DNA of 64,000 nt. It comes from Martinezella miluonensis. GTDB lineage: Bacteria > Pseudomonadota > Alphaproteobacteria > Rhizobiales > Rhizobiaceae. Shown here one piece after another: positions 10,567 to 19,205 of this stretch. The notes beneath the pieces were generated by a model. It had not been told where the DNA came from, made no database searches, and worked only from the letters and a program-made list of their open reading frames with translations. How positions within the stretch are numbered: the stretch's first letter is position 1; every line of letters starts with the position of its first letter. Where the stretch lies: contig NZ_FMAH01000025.1 of assembly GCF_900094545.1 (NCBI RefSeq), positions 35,710-99,709 on the forward strand, written 5' to 3'. The position numbers and the translations under genes were made by a program.

Positions 10567-10680
10567 AGCATGATGCCGAAAAGTGTCTGCGGTTTTCGCA
10601 CGACATCATGCTCTACTTCTTTGATTCTAGCGCGGATTCAGATTTTAGGTCGGTTCGACCTAAAATCATCCGGCTCTAGG
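10564..10680. repeat. RIME-like palindromic repeat element, copy 1
   Basis: The element has two strong palindromes. The first pairs TAGAGCATGATG (10564-10575) with CATCATGCTCTA (10604-10615), with an inner CGAAAA / TTTTCG pair. The second pairs GATTTTAGGTCG with CGACCTAAAATC around a GTT loop (10641-10667). The left arm contains the TAG stop codon of hppA. A related element lies at 22563-22663. The two-palindrome layout matches the Rhizobium-specific intergenic mosaic elements (RIME). Confidence 0.75.
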
Positions 10681-10703
10681 GAAAGCAAACCGGATGCATA
10701 AAG

Positions 10704-10736
10704 AAAACCCGCGGGGCGCAAGCCTCGCGGGTTTTT
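10704..10736. terminator. Bidirectional terminator between hppA and the BamE-like gene
   Basis: AAACCCGCG (10705-10713) pairs with CGCGGGTTT (10726-10734). T runs follow on both strands, so it can serve both convergent genes. Confidence 0.8.
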
Positions 10737-10756
10737 CTCTGCAATAGCTTCCCGGC

Positions 10757-11266
10757 TTATTGGCCCGGATTGAGGTTGTTGAGGAAGTTCCTCGCGCCGT
10801 TGATGCCGCTGCCGCCGCCCTGCAGGATCTGTTGCAGGAAGGTGATGTCGCGACCGCCCGTCGGCGTCGTGCGGCTGATCATGTCGAAGACCTTGCCGTC
10901 CTTCAGCGCGTAATTGGCTTCCTGCTTCACGATGCCATCCTTGTCGAAGTAGATCGCCAGGATGTTCTGGTCGACCAGCTTCGGCTTCATGAAGGCAGCA
11001 GCGCGCGTGCGCTTCTGCGAGATGTAGTAGAAAACCTCGCCGTCGAACGTCGCGGTGGTCGAAGGCGTGCCGAGCGAGAGCAGAACCTGCTCGCGGCTTG
11101 AACCGACCGGCGCAAGCGCGAGCGACTGCGGATCGAAGATGTAGCCGTTGTTCATGACCTCGCTGGTCTTGCAACCCGAAAGTCCCATGGTCGCAATCAC
11201 CAGGGCGATGGCGGCAGTGCTGCTGAAAGATATGTCAGACTTGAAATACCGTCTGGTCAACGACAT
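10757..11266 (-). CDS. bamE: BamE/OmlA-type outer membrane assembly lipoprotein
   Basis: A 169-residue lipoprotein of the SmpA/OmlA (BamE) family, an accessory of the outer-membrane beta-barrel assembly machine. The lipobox is LSGC near residue 32. The SmpA core is recognisable from GSSREQVLLSLGTPSTTATFDG onward in segments VGSSREQVLLSLGTPS and FYYISQKR. A Gly/Asn-rich tail extends past the core. The divergent neighbour is the bc1-complex chaperone, the usual rhizobial arrangement. BamE identity rests on the family, not on a direct test. Confidence 0.85.
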   Translation of the reverse strand: MSLTRRYFKSDISFSSTAAIALVIATMGLSGCKTSEVMNNGYIFDPQSLALAPVGSSREQVLLSLGTPSTTATFDGEVFYYISQKRTRAAAFMKPKLVDQNILAIYFDKDGIVKQEANYALKDGKVFDMISRTTPTGGRDITFLQQILQGGGSGINGARNFLNNLNPGQ

Positions 11267-11545
11267 CTCATCTCCCCTAATGAATCAATCCGATGGCCGG
11301 ACGGCCGGTATGACCTTGCTGTGCACATCATTGTGGCCTTTCCGCGATTGAAAAAGGCACAAGATGCTGTTCGGCACTCTTCGTCACCGATCATTCACAA
11401 CGTGACGACGGTTAAGGGCAGGAGCCTCGAAGCGGGCAAAACGGCATTGCAATTCGCGCCTGCTTCGGTAAACCAGCTTTTGCGTGGATGCAACAAGGCC
11501 AAGCAAAAACGGCGCGCTCTGAATGAGCCAATACCGGGAATTCTC

Positions 11546-12097
11546 ATGATTTTTGGGCTCTTTCGCAAAAGAAATCACAATCAGATCATCGTCGTCAGGC
11601 AATATGAACTCCTGACATCGACGGCGCGGCAGCCGGTTTTCTATACCGACTATGACGTGCCCGACACGGTGATGGGGCGCTTCGAATTGCTTTCGGTGGT
11701 CATGATCCTGTTTTTTCGCCGCACGCGGTCTTCCGCGACCAGCGGCCAGGAACTTGCGCAGGAAATCGTCGATGCGTTTTTCGAGGATATCGACTATTCG
11801 ATCCGCGAACTGGGAATCGGTGACAACAGCGTGCCGAAGCGCATGAAGAAACTGGCCGGTATGTTTTACGGGCGGCTTGAAAGCTATGCGGCTGCCATGG
11901 ACGTCGATGATCGCATCGCCCTTGCGGCGGCGCTTCGGCGCAACATCTATCCGAAGGCGGATGAGGGCGCGGCGTCGATGGTCCCGCTGGCCGACTGGAT
12001 GATGACGGCGGAGGCGCATCTGGCTGCCGTGACGGAGGCCGAGCTCGCTACCGGTTCGGCGGCGCTGCCGCTGCCGTCCGGGCGCGGCCAAGAGTAG
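11546..12097 (+). CDS. Ubiquinol-cytochrome c chaperone family protein (CBP3-like)
   Basis: A 183-residue protein of the UBCC/CBP3 family, implicated in assembly of the cytochrome bc1 complex. The domain core is visible in YDVPDTVMGRFELLSVVMIL and in DIDYSIRELGIGDNSVPKRM followed by FYGRLESYAAAM. I chose the ATG at 11546 (MIFGLFRKRN), the family-typical start; the frame is open further upstream without resemblance. yceD follows 15 bases downstream, probably in one transcript. Confidence 0.88.
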   Translation: MIFGLFRKRNHNQIIVVRQYELLTSTARQPVFYTDYDVPDTVMGRFELLSVVMILFFRRTRSSATSGQELAQEIVDAFFEDIDYSIRELGIGDNSVPKRMKKLAGMFYGRLESYAAAMDVDDRIALAAALRRNIYPKADEGAASMVPLADWMMTAEAHLAAVTEAELATGSAALPLPSGRGQE

Positions 12098-12112
12098 TTA
12101 TAGGAGGCAGGT

Positions 12113-12670
12113 ATGAAAACACACGGTTCCGACGAAACGCCCTTTTCCTATCTCGTGAAGGTCGGCCACATCTCGGCCAATCCCGTCGACGTGCGTGTCG
12201 AGGCGGACAAGCGCGAGCTTGCCGGGCTTGCTAAGCTTTGGGATGTCCTTTCCGTGGAAAAGCTGGAGGCCGATCTCAAGATCTCGCGCTGGAAGCGTGA
12301 CGGGGTGCGGGTTAAAGGCAACGTGAAGGCAAAGATCACCCAGGCTTGCGTCGTCACGCTCGAGCCGGTCGAATCTGAGATCGATGAGGATTTCGAGCAC
12401 ATCTTCGTGCCGGAGGATTCCAAGCTGGCGCGCTCGCCTTCGATGGATGCGGGCGAAATGGTGCTCGATCCGGACGGCCCGGATCTTCCGGAGACGTTCA
12501 CTGGGGATACGATCGATGCCGGCGCCGTCGTTGCGGAATTCGCCGCTCTTGCCATCGATCCTTACCCGCGCAAGCCCGGCGTCGAGTTCGAGGCGCATGT
12601 GGAAGATACCGGCGAAAATGACAGGAAACCTTCGCCGTTTGCGGTCCTAAAAGATTGGAAAAAGGATTAG
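12113..12670 (+). CDS. YceD family protein (DUF177)
   Basis: A 185-residue member of the YceD/DUF177 family, conserved next to plsX-fabH and linked in other bacteria to large ribosomal subunit RNA accumulation. Family signs are the segment VKGNVKAKITQACVVTLEPV and the acidic FEHIFVPED. In enterics yceD precedes rpmF; here rpmF is absent and plsX follows about 100 bases later. GGAGG precedes the start. Confidence 0.85.
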   Translation: MKTHGSDETPFSYLVKVGHISANPVDVRVEADKRELAGLAKLWDVLSVEKLEADLKISRWKRDGVRVKGNVKAKITQACVVTLEPVESEIDEDFEHIFVPEDSKLARSPSMDAGEMVLDPDGPDLPETFTGDTIDAGAVVAEFAALAIDPYPRKPGVEFEAHVEDTGENDRKPSPFAVLKDWKKD

Positions 12671-12772
12671 GTCCCGGTGCCGATCGAGCACAAATCAGTT
12701 GTAACCGGGGGAGAAAACGGTATTTTGACGCCAAATTCGCCGGTCTCGGCGGAGAAAAAGGACTAGGGACGC

Positions 12773-13819
12773 GTGATCAGAATTTCTCTTGACCTAATGG
12801 GTGGCGACTTCGGCCCTGAGGTTGTTGTTCCCGGCGCGGCCAAGGCGCTGGATAGGCATCCCGATATTACATTCATCATGTACGGACAGAAGGATCGCTG
12901 CGAAGCGGTCCTCGCTAAATACCCGAAACTTCGCGAAAAGTCGGTCTTTCACGAATGTGACGTTGCCATCAGCATGGATGAAAAGCCGAGCCAGGCGCTT
13001 CGCCGCGGCCGCTACGTTTCCAGCATGTGGCGTTCGATCGAGGCGGTGAAGGCAGGTGACGCCGATGTCGTCGTCTCCGCCGGCAACACCGGCGCGCTCA
13101 TGGCGATGGCGAAATTCTGTTTGCGCACCATGGCGAATATCGAACGTCCGGCAATTGCGGCGATCTGGCCGACGCTTCGCGGCGAAAGCATCGTGCTCGA
13201 TGTCGGCGCCACGATCGGCGCCGATGCGCAGCAGCTGCTCGACTTCGCCCTGATGGGCGGCGCCATGGCCCGCGCGCTCTTCGAGATCGAGCGCCCGACG
13301 ATCGGCTTGCTGAACGTCGGCGTCGAAGAGATCAAGGGCCAGGAAGACGTCAAGGATGCCGGCCGCCTGATCCGCGAAGCCAATCTCGAGTCGCTGGAAT
13401 ATTTCGGCTTCGTCGAGGGCGACGATATCGGCAAGGGTACGGTCGATGTCGTGGTCACGGAAGGTTTTTCCGGCAATATCGCGCTGAAAGCGGCGGAAGG
13501 CACGGCGAAGCAGATCGGTTCCTATCTGCGTGCGGCCATGTCGCGCACGCTGCTGGCGCGCATCGGCTATGTCCTTGCCAAGGGCGCCTTCGATCTCCTG
13601 CGCGAGAAGCTGGATCCCAGCAAGGTCAATGGCGGCGTCTTTCTCGGCCTGAACGGCATCGTCATCAAGAGCCATGGCGGCGCGAATGTAGAAGCTTTCG
13701 CGGCCGCCATCGATGTCGGCTATGATATGGCCAAGAATGGGCTGACACAGAAAATCGAAAACGATTTGAAAAAATACCATGCCAAACGGCTGCCCCCGAT
13801 CGGGCCGGAAGCGGCATGA
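12773..13819 (+). CDS. plsX: Phosphate acyltransferase PlsX
   Basis: PlsX makes acyl-phosphate from acyl-ACP, the first step of phospholipid synthesis in the PlsX/PlsY route. The 348-residue protein shows the family start ISLDLMGGDFGPEVVVPGA and later VVSAGNTGALMAMA and DVGATIGADAQQLLDFA. Translation starts at GTG 12773. fabH follows 19 bases later, as in most bacteria. Confidence 0.97.
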   Translation: MIRISLDLMGGDFGPEVVVPGAAKALDRHPDITFIMYGQKDRCEAVLAKYPKLREKSVFHECDVAISMDEKPSQALRRGRYVSSMWRSIEAVKAGDADVVVSAGNTGALMAMAKFCLRTMANIERPAIAAIWPTLRGESIVLDVGATIGADAQQLLDFALMGGAMARALFEIERPTIGLLNVGVEEIKGQEDVKDAGRLIREANLESLEYFGFVEGDDIGKGTVDVVVTEGFSGNIALKAAEGTAKQIGSYLRAAMSRTLLARIGYVLAKGAFDLLREKLDPSKVNGGVFLGLNGIVIKSHGGANVEAFAAAIDVGYDMAKNGLTQKIENDLKKYHAKRLPPIGPEAA

Positions 13820-13838
13820 GCTACGGGGTATAAGCGAA

Positions 13839-14810
13839 ATGATCCGTTCAGTTGTTCGCGGATTTGGGGCGGCGCTCCCCAAGCGCGTCATGACCAATGC
13901 CGAGATGGAACAGGTTGTCGACACCAGCGATGACTGGATTGTCCAGCGCACCGGTATCCGCCAGCGTTACATAGCCGGCGAAGGCGAGACCACGGCTTCA
14001 CTGGGCGAGCAGGCGGCGCGCGCCGCTCTCGCCAATGCCGGGATGACGCCCGACGATCTCGATTTGATCATCGTCGCGACGTCGACGCCGGATAACACCT
14101 TTCCGGCAACTGCGGTCAATATCCAGAACCGGCTCGGCATGCATCACGGCTTTGCCTTCGATGTCCAAGCCGTCTGCACCGGCTTTGTCTATGCGGTGAC
14201 GACTGCGGACGCCTATATTCGCGGTGGCCTTGCCAAGCGCGTGCTTGTTATCGGTGCCGAGACATTCTCGCGCATCCTCGACTGGACCGACCGCACCACC
14301 TGCGTTCTCTTTGGTGACGGCGCCGGTGCGCTGATCCTCGAGGCGGGCGAGGGGAGCGGCGCCAATACGGACCGTGGCGTGCTGGCGGCAAGCCTGCGCT
14401 CCGATGGCGCGCACAAGGAAAAGCTCTACGTCGACGGCGGGCCGTCTTCGACGGGTACGGTCGGCGTTCTGCATATGGCAGGGCGCGAGGTGTTCAAGCA
14501 CGCCGTCGGCATGATCACGGACGTCATCCAGGCTGCCTTCGATGCGACCGGCGCGACCGTGGACGATCTGGACTGGCTGGTGCCGCATCAGGCCAACCGG
14601 CGCATCATCGACGGCTCCGCCAAGAAGCTTGGAATTGCTCCCGAAAAAGTTGTGGTCACGGTCGACCTTCATGGCAACACGTCGGCCGCTTCGATCCCGT
14701 TGGCGATCGCGGTTGCTGCCGGTGACGGGCGAATCAAGAAGGGCGATATGGTGATGCTCGAGGCCATGGGCGGCGGTTTCACCTGGGGTGCGGTGCTGCT
14801 GCGCTGGTAA
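13839..14810 (+). CDS. fabH: 3-oxoacyl-ACP synthase III (KAS III)
   Basis: FabH condenses acetyl-CoA with malonyl-ACP to start fatty acid synthesis. The 323-residue protein keeps the catalytic triad: Cys113 in AVCTGF, His250 in VPHQANRR and Asn280 in HGNTSAAS. The C-terminal GGGFTWGAVLLRW is typical. I start at the ATG at 13839; an in-frame start 20 codons upstream would overlap plsX and add no family residues. Confidence 0.97.
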   Translation: MIRSVVRGFGAALPKRVMTNAEMEQVVDTSDDWIVQRTGIRQRYIAGEGETTASLGEQAARAALANAGMTPDDLDLIIVATSTPDNTFPATAVNIQNRLGMHHGFAFDVQAVCTGFVYAVTTADAYIRGGLAKRVLVIGAETFSRILDWTDRTTCVLFGDGAGALILEAGEGSGANTDRGVLAASLRSDGAHKEKLYVDGGPSSTGTVGVLHMAGREVFKHAVGMITDVIQAAFDATGATVDDLDWLVPHQANRRIIDGSAKKLGIAPEKVVVTVDLHGNTSAASIPLAIAVAAGDGRIKKGDMVMLEAMGGGFTWGAVLLRW

Positions 14811-14845
14811 CGCCATATCTCTAAAAGCCGATTCCGAACAAGAGC

Positions 14846-14874
14846 TTGACCGTTTGGCGCAAGGGCAATAGTCT
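14846..14874 (+). promoter_or_regulatory. Possible sigma-70 promoter of ihfA
   Basis: TTGACC (14846-14851) and TAGTCT (14869-14874) are separated by 17 bases, 44 bases before the ihfA start. The -35 is good and the -10 is weak. Confidence 0.45.
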
Positions 14875-14918
14875 CGCACGACTAGAATAAGATCACCTAT
14901 CAATACGGGCGGGGAGCC

Positions 14919-15257
14919 ATGACGGGCAAGACAGTGACGCGCGCAGATTTGGCGGAGTCGGTATTCCGGAAAGTCGGCCTCTCCCGGACGGAATCGGCAG
15001 AGCTTGTCGAGACGGTGATCGATGAAATTTGCAACGCCATCGTGCGTGGCGAGACTGTAAAGCTCTCCTCGTTCGCGACGTTCCAGGTGCGCGATAAAAA
15101 CGAACGCATTGGTCGAAATCCGAAGACCGGCGAGGAAGTGCCGATCTCTCCGCGGCGGGTGATGACTTTCAAGGCATCGAATGTTTTGAAGACCCGCATT
15201 CTGAAGGCGCATGCCAGTCGTAAGGCGAAAGCCAGGCCGGCCAATCCCGCTTCCTAA
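14919..15257 (+). CDS. ihfA: Integration host factor alpha subunit
   Basis: IHF-alpha pairs with IHF-beta to bend DNA at specific sites. The 112-residue protein has the HU/IHF fold with KTVTRADLAESVFRKVGLSR at the start and the DNA-binding arm with GRNPKTGEEVPISPRRV. The C-terminal basic extension is usual in rhizobia. Its place between fabH and a MerR gene is conserved in the order. Confidence 0.97.
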   Translation: MTGKTVTRADLAESVFRKVGLSRTESAELVETVIDEICNAIVRGETVKLSSFATFQVRDKNERIGRNPKTGEEVPISPRRVMTFKASNVLKTRILKAHASRKAKARPANPAS

Positions 15258-15283
15258 TTCAGTCGAAAGATCGATTTTCCCAT

Positions 15284-15312
15284 AGGCCGTATGCCTTGCG
15301 CTGCGGCCTTTG
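15284..15312 (+). terminator. Possible ihfA terminator
   Basis: AGGCCG (15284-15289) pairs with CGGCCT (15304-15309), followed by a short TTTGT tract, 27 bases after the ihfA stop. Confidence 0.45.
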
Positions 15313-15492
15313 TCGTTCGTTTTTCCGCTGCTTTTGCAGCTTGCTTGTGCAGCAGCCGCAGAAGCCACTTGAATTTCCACTGCCAAACCGTTGAAATATG
15401 GTGATTCGTATCCTGGCGAGATACGATGTCGATATCCGGTTTTGCGTGATCCGGCCCGAATGGCGCCGCATTCGCGCTGTGGGAGTATGATG

Positions 15493-16035
15493 ATGGACAA
15501 GAGCCCGGATGCATTTCGCACGATCAGCGAAGTTGCGGAAGACCTTGATCTGCCGCAGCATGTCCTACGGTTCTGGGAGACCCGCTTTCCGCAAATCAAG
15601 CCGATGAAGCGCGGCGGCGGCAGGCGTTATTATCGACCCGAGGACGTCGACCTGCTGAATGGCATCCGCCACCTGCTCTACGATCACGGCTATACGATCA
15701 AGGGCGTGCAGAAGCTCTTGAAGACCAATGGCAACAAGTTCGTCATCGCGGTCGGTCATGGAGATCTCGCCAGCGTGGAGGCTCTGGCCTCTGCGGCGCA
15801 GGAGCACGCACCCGTCGAGCCGAGAGTGAACTCCGCCAATCCGGATGAAGATCAGGTCGTCGGCCGCGCCAAGGCGCCGATAAGCCGCCGCTTCTTCAAT
15901 TTCGTAAGCGGTGACGATGGCGTGCCGGATGTTTCTCTCGGCAAATCCAGTGTCGGCAAAGAAGATCGGGCTCTGCTGCAGGAAACGCTTTACGACCTTC
16001 TGGAGTGCAAGCGCCTACTCGACCAGGTGCGATAA
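15493..16035 (+). CDS. MerR family transcriptional regulator
   Basis: A 180-residue regulator with an N-terminal MerR winged-helix (FRTISEVAEDLDLPQHVLRF, then WETRFPQI and GGRRYYRPEDVDLLNGI). A less conserved C-terminal region carries a patch ISRRFFNFVSG. No metal-ligand cysteines are seen, so the effector is unknown. Three ATGs lie in tandem at 15487, 15490 and 15493. GGGAG at 15481-15485 is best spaced for the third. The gene sits after ihfA, its usual place in Rhizobiales. Confidence 0.88.
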   Translation: MDKSPDAFRTISEVAEDLDLPQHVLRFWETRFPQIKPMKRGGGRRYYRPEDVDLLNGIRHLLYDHGYTIKGVQKLLKTNGNKFVIAVGHGDLASVEALASAAQEHAPVEPRVNSANPDEDQVVGRAKAPISRRFFNFVSGDDGVPDVSLGKSSVGKEDRALLQETLYDLLECKRLLDQVR

Positions 16036-16399
16036 CACTTGCTTCGCAGAACAAGCATGCGGTCGAAGACGACCTGCGCAGGTGTCGGTGCGATTGACCG
16101 AATGCAATCTTTGGTAGCTTGAGACGCGCCGCCCGCCCCTGCAGGCGCAACCTTGTTTCGTGTTGATGGCTCGAATGAATGGCGGTGACGATTTTGTCAC
16201 ACGACTCCGCCTCTGTGCCGCGGGAAATCGTTAGCCGGCCTTGTTGACTTGCTCCACTTTATCTCCGGGTCCAGTCTTCATAATGAAGCTTCGTTGCTTC
16301 ACCCCTTTGGGGAAGGGAAACAGCCAGTCAGGCTATGGAGAGGCAAGAGATTGTCTGCCGGGAGACTCCATCCCTGATGGATCGTCGAATGGAGATACC
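16036..16399. other. Gene-free region before the porin
   Basis: About 360 bases with no plausible coding frame on either strand. It includes a short GTGAC / GTCAC hairpin near 16186-16201 and probably a long untranslated leader of the porin. I cannot place a promoter with confidence. Confidence 0.4.
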
Positions 16400-17503
16400 A
16401 TGAACATCAAGGGCCTTCTTCTTGGCTCCGCCGCTGCAATTGCCGCAGCGAGCGCTGCCCATGCTGCAGATGCAATCGTGTCTGCCGAACCAGAGCCACT
16501 GGAATATGTCCGCATCTGCGATGCCTATGGCACCGGCTATTTCTATATTCCGGGCACTGAAACCTGCCTGAAGATCGGCGGCAAGGTCCGTACCGAAGGC
16601 GAGTGGTACGATGCCTACAATCCGCGCAGCAAGGTCGGCACGCTCTGGCATGAGCGCGTAGAGCTCAATGTCGATACTGCCACCGACACGGAATACGGCC
16701 CCCTGAAGACCAACACCGTCGACCGCTGGGAGTGGCACGATGGAGGTGCCACTTCGTCCAAGCTGCTGTTCGCCAATATCAGCCTCGCGGGTTTCACCGT
16801 CGGCAAGCTCGATTCCCAATTCAATCTCTATGCGGGCTATGCCGGCGATGTCATCAACGACGATGCGATCTATGATGGCCCTTATGAACTGAACCAGCTG
16901 ACCTACAATTACGATGCCGGTAACGGCTTTACGGCGGTCATCTCGCTCGAAGACAGCTACTCCACCGGCTCCGGCGCATCCTATGGCGCAGGCTGGTGGA
17001 CTGACGGCAAGGCCAATCACTACGCTCCCGACGTCGTCGCCGGTGCTGGTTACAAGGTCGGTGATTGGGGCTTCAAGATCGTCGGCGGTTATGATTCGAT
17101 CGCCGAGGAAGGCGCCATCAAGGCGCGCATCGATGCCAAATTCGGTGGCGTGGAAGCCTTCCTGATGGGAGGCTGGAACACTGATGGCGACAAGCTGAAC
17201 AAATATGCCGGCACCAACCAGGATATTTCGGCCTGCACGGCGTCGAACGGCACCGTCAATGCCGCCAAATGCGGCTGGGGTGATTGGGCTCTTTGGGGCG
17301 GGGTTGGTGTTCCGATCAATGACAAGCTGAAATGGAATCTGCAGCTGGCCTATACGGAATCGAAGATTTTCGAGGCAACGACAAACCTCAAGATCCACCC
17401 GGTCAAGGATTTCCTGATCGAGCCTGAAGTAACCTACATGCATTACGACTATATCAAGGATGATACGGTTGCCGGCATTCTCCGTTTCGAGCGGAACTTC
17501 TGA
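16400..17503 (+). CDS. Porin (Porin_2 family, RopA-like)
   Basis: A 367-residue outer membrane beta-barrel of the rhizobial Porin_2 family. It has a Sec signal peptide ending AAHA near residue 23. The mature start (EYVRICDAYGTGYFYIPGTE, then CLKIGGKVR) is the family hallmark, and the protein ends in Phe after FERN, as expected for a barrel. A ribosome-binding site GGAG is at 16391-16394. The gene is monocistronic with two downstream hairpins. Confidence 0.93.
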   Translation: MNIKGLLLGSAAAIAAASAAHAADAIVSAEPEPLEYVRICDAYGTGYFYIPGTETCLKIGGKVRTEGEWYDAYNPRSKVGTLWHERVELNVDTATDTEYGPLKTNTVDRWEWHDGGATSSKLLFANISLAGFTVGKLDSQFNLYAGYAGDVINDDAIYDGPYELNQLTYNYDAGNGFTAVISLEDSYSTGSGASYGAGWWTDGKANHYAPDVVAGAGYKVGDWGFKIVGGYDSIAEEGAIKARIDAKFGGVEAFLMGGWNTDGDKLNKYAGTNQDISACTASNGTVNAAKCGWGDWALWGGVGVPINDKLKWNLQLAYTESKIFEATTNLKIHPVKDFLIEPEVTYMHYDYIKDDTVAGILRFERNF

Positions 17504-17525
17504 TTTGAGACGAAGCAACTTGTCT

Positions 17526-17592
17526 GCGCCTGCGACGATGCCGCAGGCGCGACGCGAACCTACAAGGCCTCGCCAGTGCGGGGCCTTTTCTT
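17526..17592 (+). terminator. Tandem hairpins after the porin
   Basis: A nine-base perfect stem GCGCCTGCG / CGCAGGCGC (17526-17550) is followed by a second hairpin AAGGCCTCGC / GCGGGGCCTT (17564-17586) with a TTTTC tail. The second is the likely terminator. Confidence 0.75.
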
Positions 17593-17762
17593 TGACGGCG
17601 ATACCGGCGCTACCGGCCTGTTAATCACGATGACATTTTCACGCGTAATTATAGGCCATCTTGCCGTGGCTCGCGCATAGCTTGATAAGCTCGGCTTGCG
17701 AAAGGTTACCTTTGGCTGTATTTCGCTATCACGGGGTTGTATTGCTAAGTGCCGGAGGGAAT

Positions 17763-18107
17763 ATGCGTATACGTGCCACCATGGCGGCGAGCCTTGTCGC
17801 CATATCAACCATTCTATCGAGCTGTCAGACACCGCAGGAATCTGCGATGAATGCCGAAATGACATGCCAGTCGCAGGGTTACCGCCCTGGCTCCCAGCGT
17901 TACGCCCGTTGCGTCGGTGCAACCTACCAGGCCAATCGCGTCCAGGCGCAGCAAGCCGAAAATCAGGCCGCAACGCTTGCCGCTGCAGGCATCATCGGCG
18001 GCGTTCTCATCGGTGCTGCAGCCAGCGAAAACCGCCATCATCGCCGCTATTACGACCGGCCCTATTACGACCGGCCCTATTATCACCGCTGCTATCGCTG
18101 CTGGTAA
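17763..18107 (+). CDS. Small lipoprotein with Tyr/Arg/His-rich C-terminus
   Basis: A 114-residue protein of unknown function. It has a signal peptide with lipobox LSSC near residue 20, then a region with two cysteines in a CQSQGYRPGSQRYARC pattern and a Gln/Ala-rich helix. A hydrophobic Gly-Ala segment and a tail of repeated RPYYD units ending CYRCW follow. The start ATG at 17763 is preceded by GGAGG. Similar small proteins are common in Rhizobiaceae. The middle segment AAAGIIGGVLIGAAAS could associate with membrane. Confidence 0.75.
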   Translation: MRIRATMAASLVAISTILSSCQTPQESAMNAEMTCQSQGYRPGSQRYARCVGATYQANRVQAQQAENQAATLAAAGIIGGVLIGAAASENRHHRRYYDRPYYDRPYYHRCYRCW

Positions 18108-18133
18108 CCGCCGCGCTTATGCTGGTATGAGTG

Positions 18134-18169
18134 CAAAAACTCCGCCGGTCATGCTGGCGGAGTTTTTTG
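18134..18169. terminator. Bidirectional terminator between two small lipoprotein genes
   Basis: AAAAACTCCGCC (18135-18146) pairs with GGCGGAGTTTTT (18157-18168), giving T runs on both strands between convergent genes. Confidence 0.85.
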
Positions 18170-18185
18170 TTTGCACTGCTCACCG

Positions 18186-18440
18186 TCATAAGGGTGTTGC
18201 CTCCACGCGGCTGACAAGCTTGAGGCTCCGGTCCGGCTGGAGAATATAGGTCTCGTAGACATCCTGGCCCCACTGATTGGTGAAGCTGTGCTGGATGCGG
18301 CTGCCGATCGGCGATTCCGACAGTTTCGTGTGCGGCTGACCGCCATATGTGATGCTGCCGGGAATAGGTTGCAGAGATTCGGTTGTGTTGCATGCTGCAA
18401 GCAGCGGTGCGCATAGCAAAAGGGCGACAAAGGGCTTCAT
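18186..18440 (-). CDS. Small lipoprotein of unknown function
   Basis: An 84-residue protein starting MKPFVALLLCAPLLAAC, a signal peptide with lipobox LAAC. The mature part contains GQPHTKLSESPIGSRIQHSF and QDVYETYILQPDRSLKLVSR, which read as a compact beta-rich domain. I do not recognise a named family. The open frame extends 16 codons upstream, but the ATG at 18440 gives a clean signal peptide. Confidence 0.75.
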   Translation of the reverse strand: MKPFVALLLCAPLLAACNTTESLQPIPGSITYGGQPHTKLSESPIGSRIQHSFTNQWGQDVYETYILQPDRSLKLVSRVEATPL

Positions 18441-18615
18441 TGTTTCGGCTTTCTGCACGCTTCCCGCCTCCGCGAAATCGTCGCGCAATAAAGACGGAAC
18501 GGCATCTATGAGTGTGGCTTCAAATCACTATATAAAGGTAATATCGGCGGGCTCGGCGACAAGGTTTTCACGCAGATGTGCTTGGCGCTGCTGCCGAATT
18601 TCGAAGGAGTCGCTT

Positions 18616-19005
18616 ATGTTTACGATTGCCAGGTCGATAGCTGCCGCAGGCTTCGGTTTGCTGCTGGCGGCAGGTGCCGCAATGCCAGCCGGCGCCATCA
18701 CTGTGCCGGCGCTGCCGGTGCCCCAACAGTCGGACGTCATCCAGGTTCATGATCACGGCCATTGGCATCATCACAACCACTGGGGCAGCGGCCACCGCCT
18801 GCACGGTTCCGATAGCTACTACGACGACGATTCGGACAGCGGTGTCCTCTTCAAATCCTTCGTGACAGGCACCTTGTTCAGCTGGCAGCGCTCTCGCGGC
18901 TACTACGACGGCCATGCACGCGCCTGCGCCAACCGCTATCGCTCCTATGATCCCGCTGATAATACCTATCAGCCGAGCCAGGGGCCGCGGCGGGAGTGCC
19001 GCTAG
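18616..19005 (+). CDS. BA14K family protein
   Basis: A 129-residue secreted protein with a signal peptide ending AGAITVP near residue 29. A His-rich stretch (HDHGHWHHHNHWGSGHR) and an acidic Tyr-Asp segment follow. The C-terminus matches the BA14K domain: CANRYRSYDPADNTYQPSQG and a final Cys. BA14K proteins were described as lectin-like surface antigens in Brucella; the role here is unknown. The His-rich part could bind metal, which is inference. GAAGGAG precedes the ATG. Confidence 0.85.
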   Translation: MFTIARSIAAAGFGLLLAAGAAMPAGAITVPALPVPQQSDVIQVHDHGHWHHHNHWGSGHRLHGSDSYYDDDSDSGVLFKSFVTGTLFSWQRSRGYYDGHARACANRYRSYDPADNTYQPSQGPRRECR

Positions 19006-19091
19006 GCCGGAACTTTTTCTGAGCAAGCCGCCACTTTTCGCTTGCGTCGGGAAACTCTAAACTCTAAACGAAACAAGCCGTTTCGGCAGGT

Positions 19092-19168
<77 letters not shown>

Positions 19169-19205
19169 TTTATTTCCTTGAACTCCCAATCAAATTTCCA
19201 GCGAT

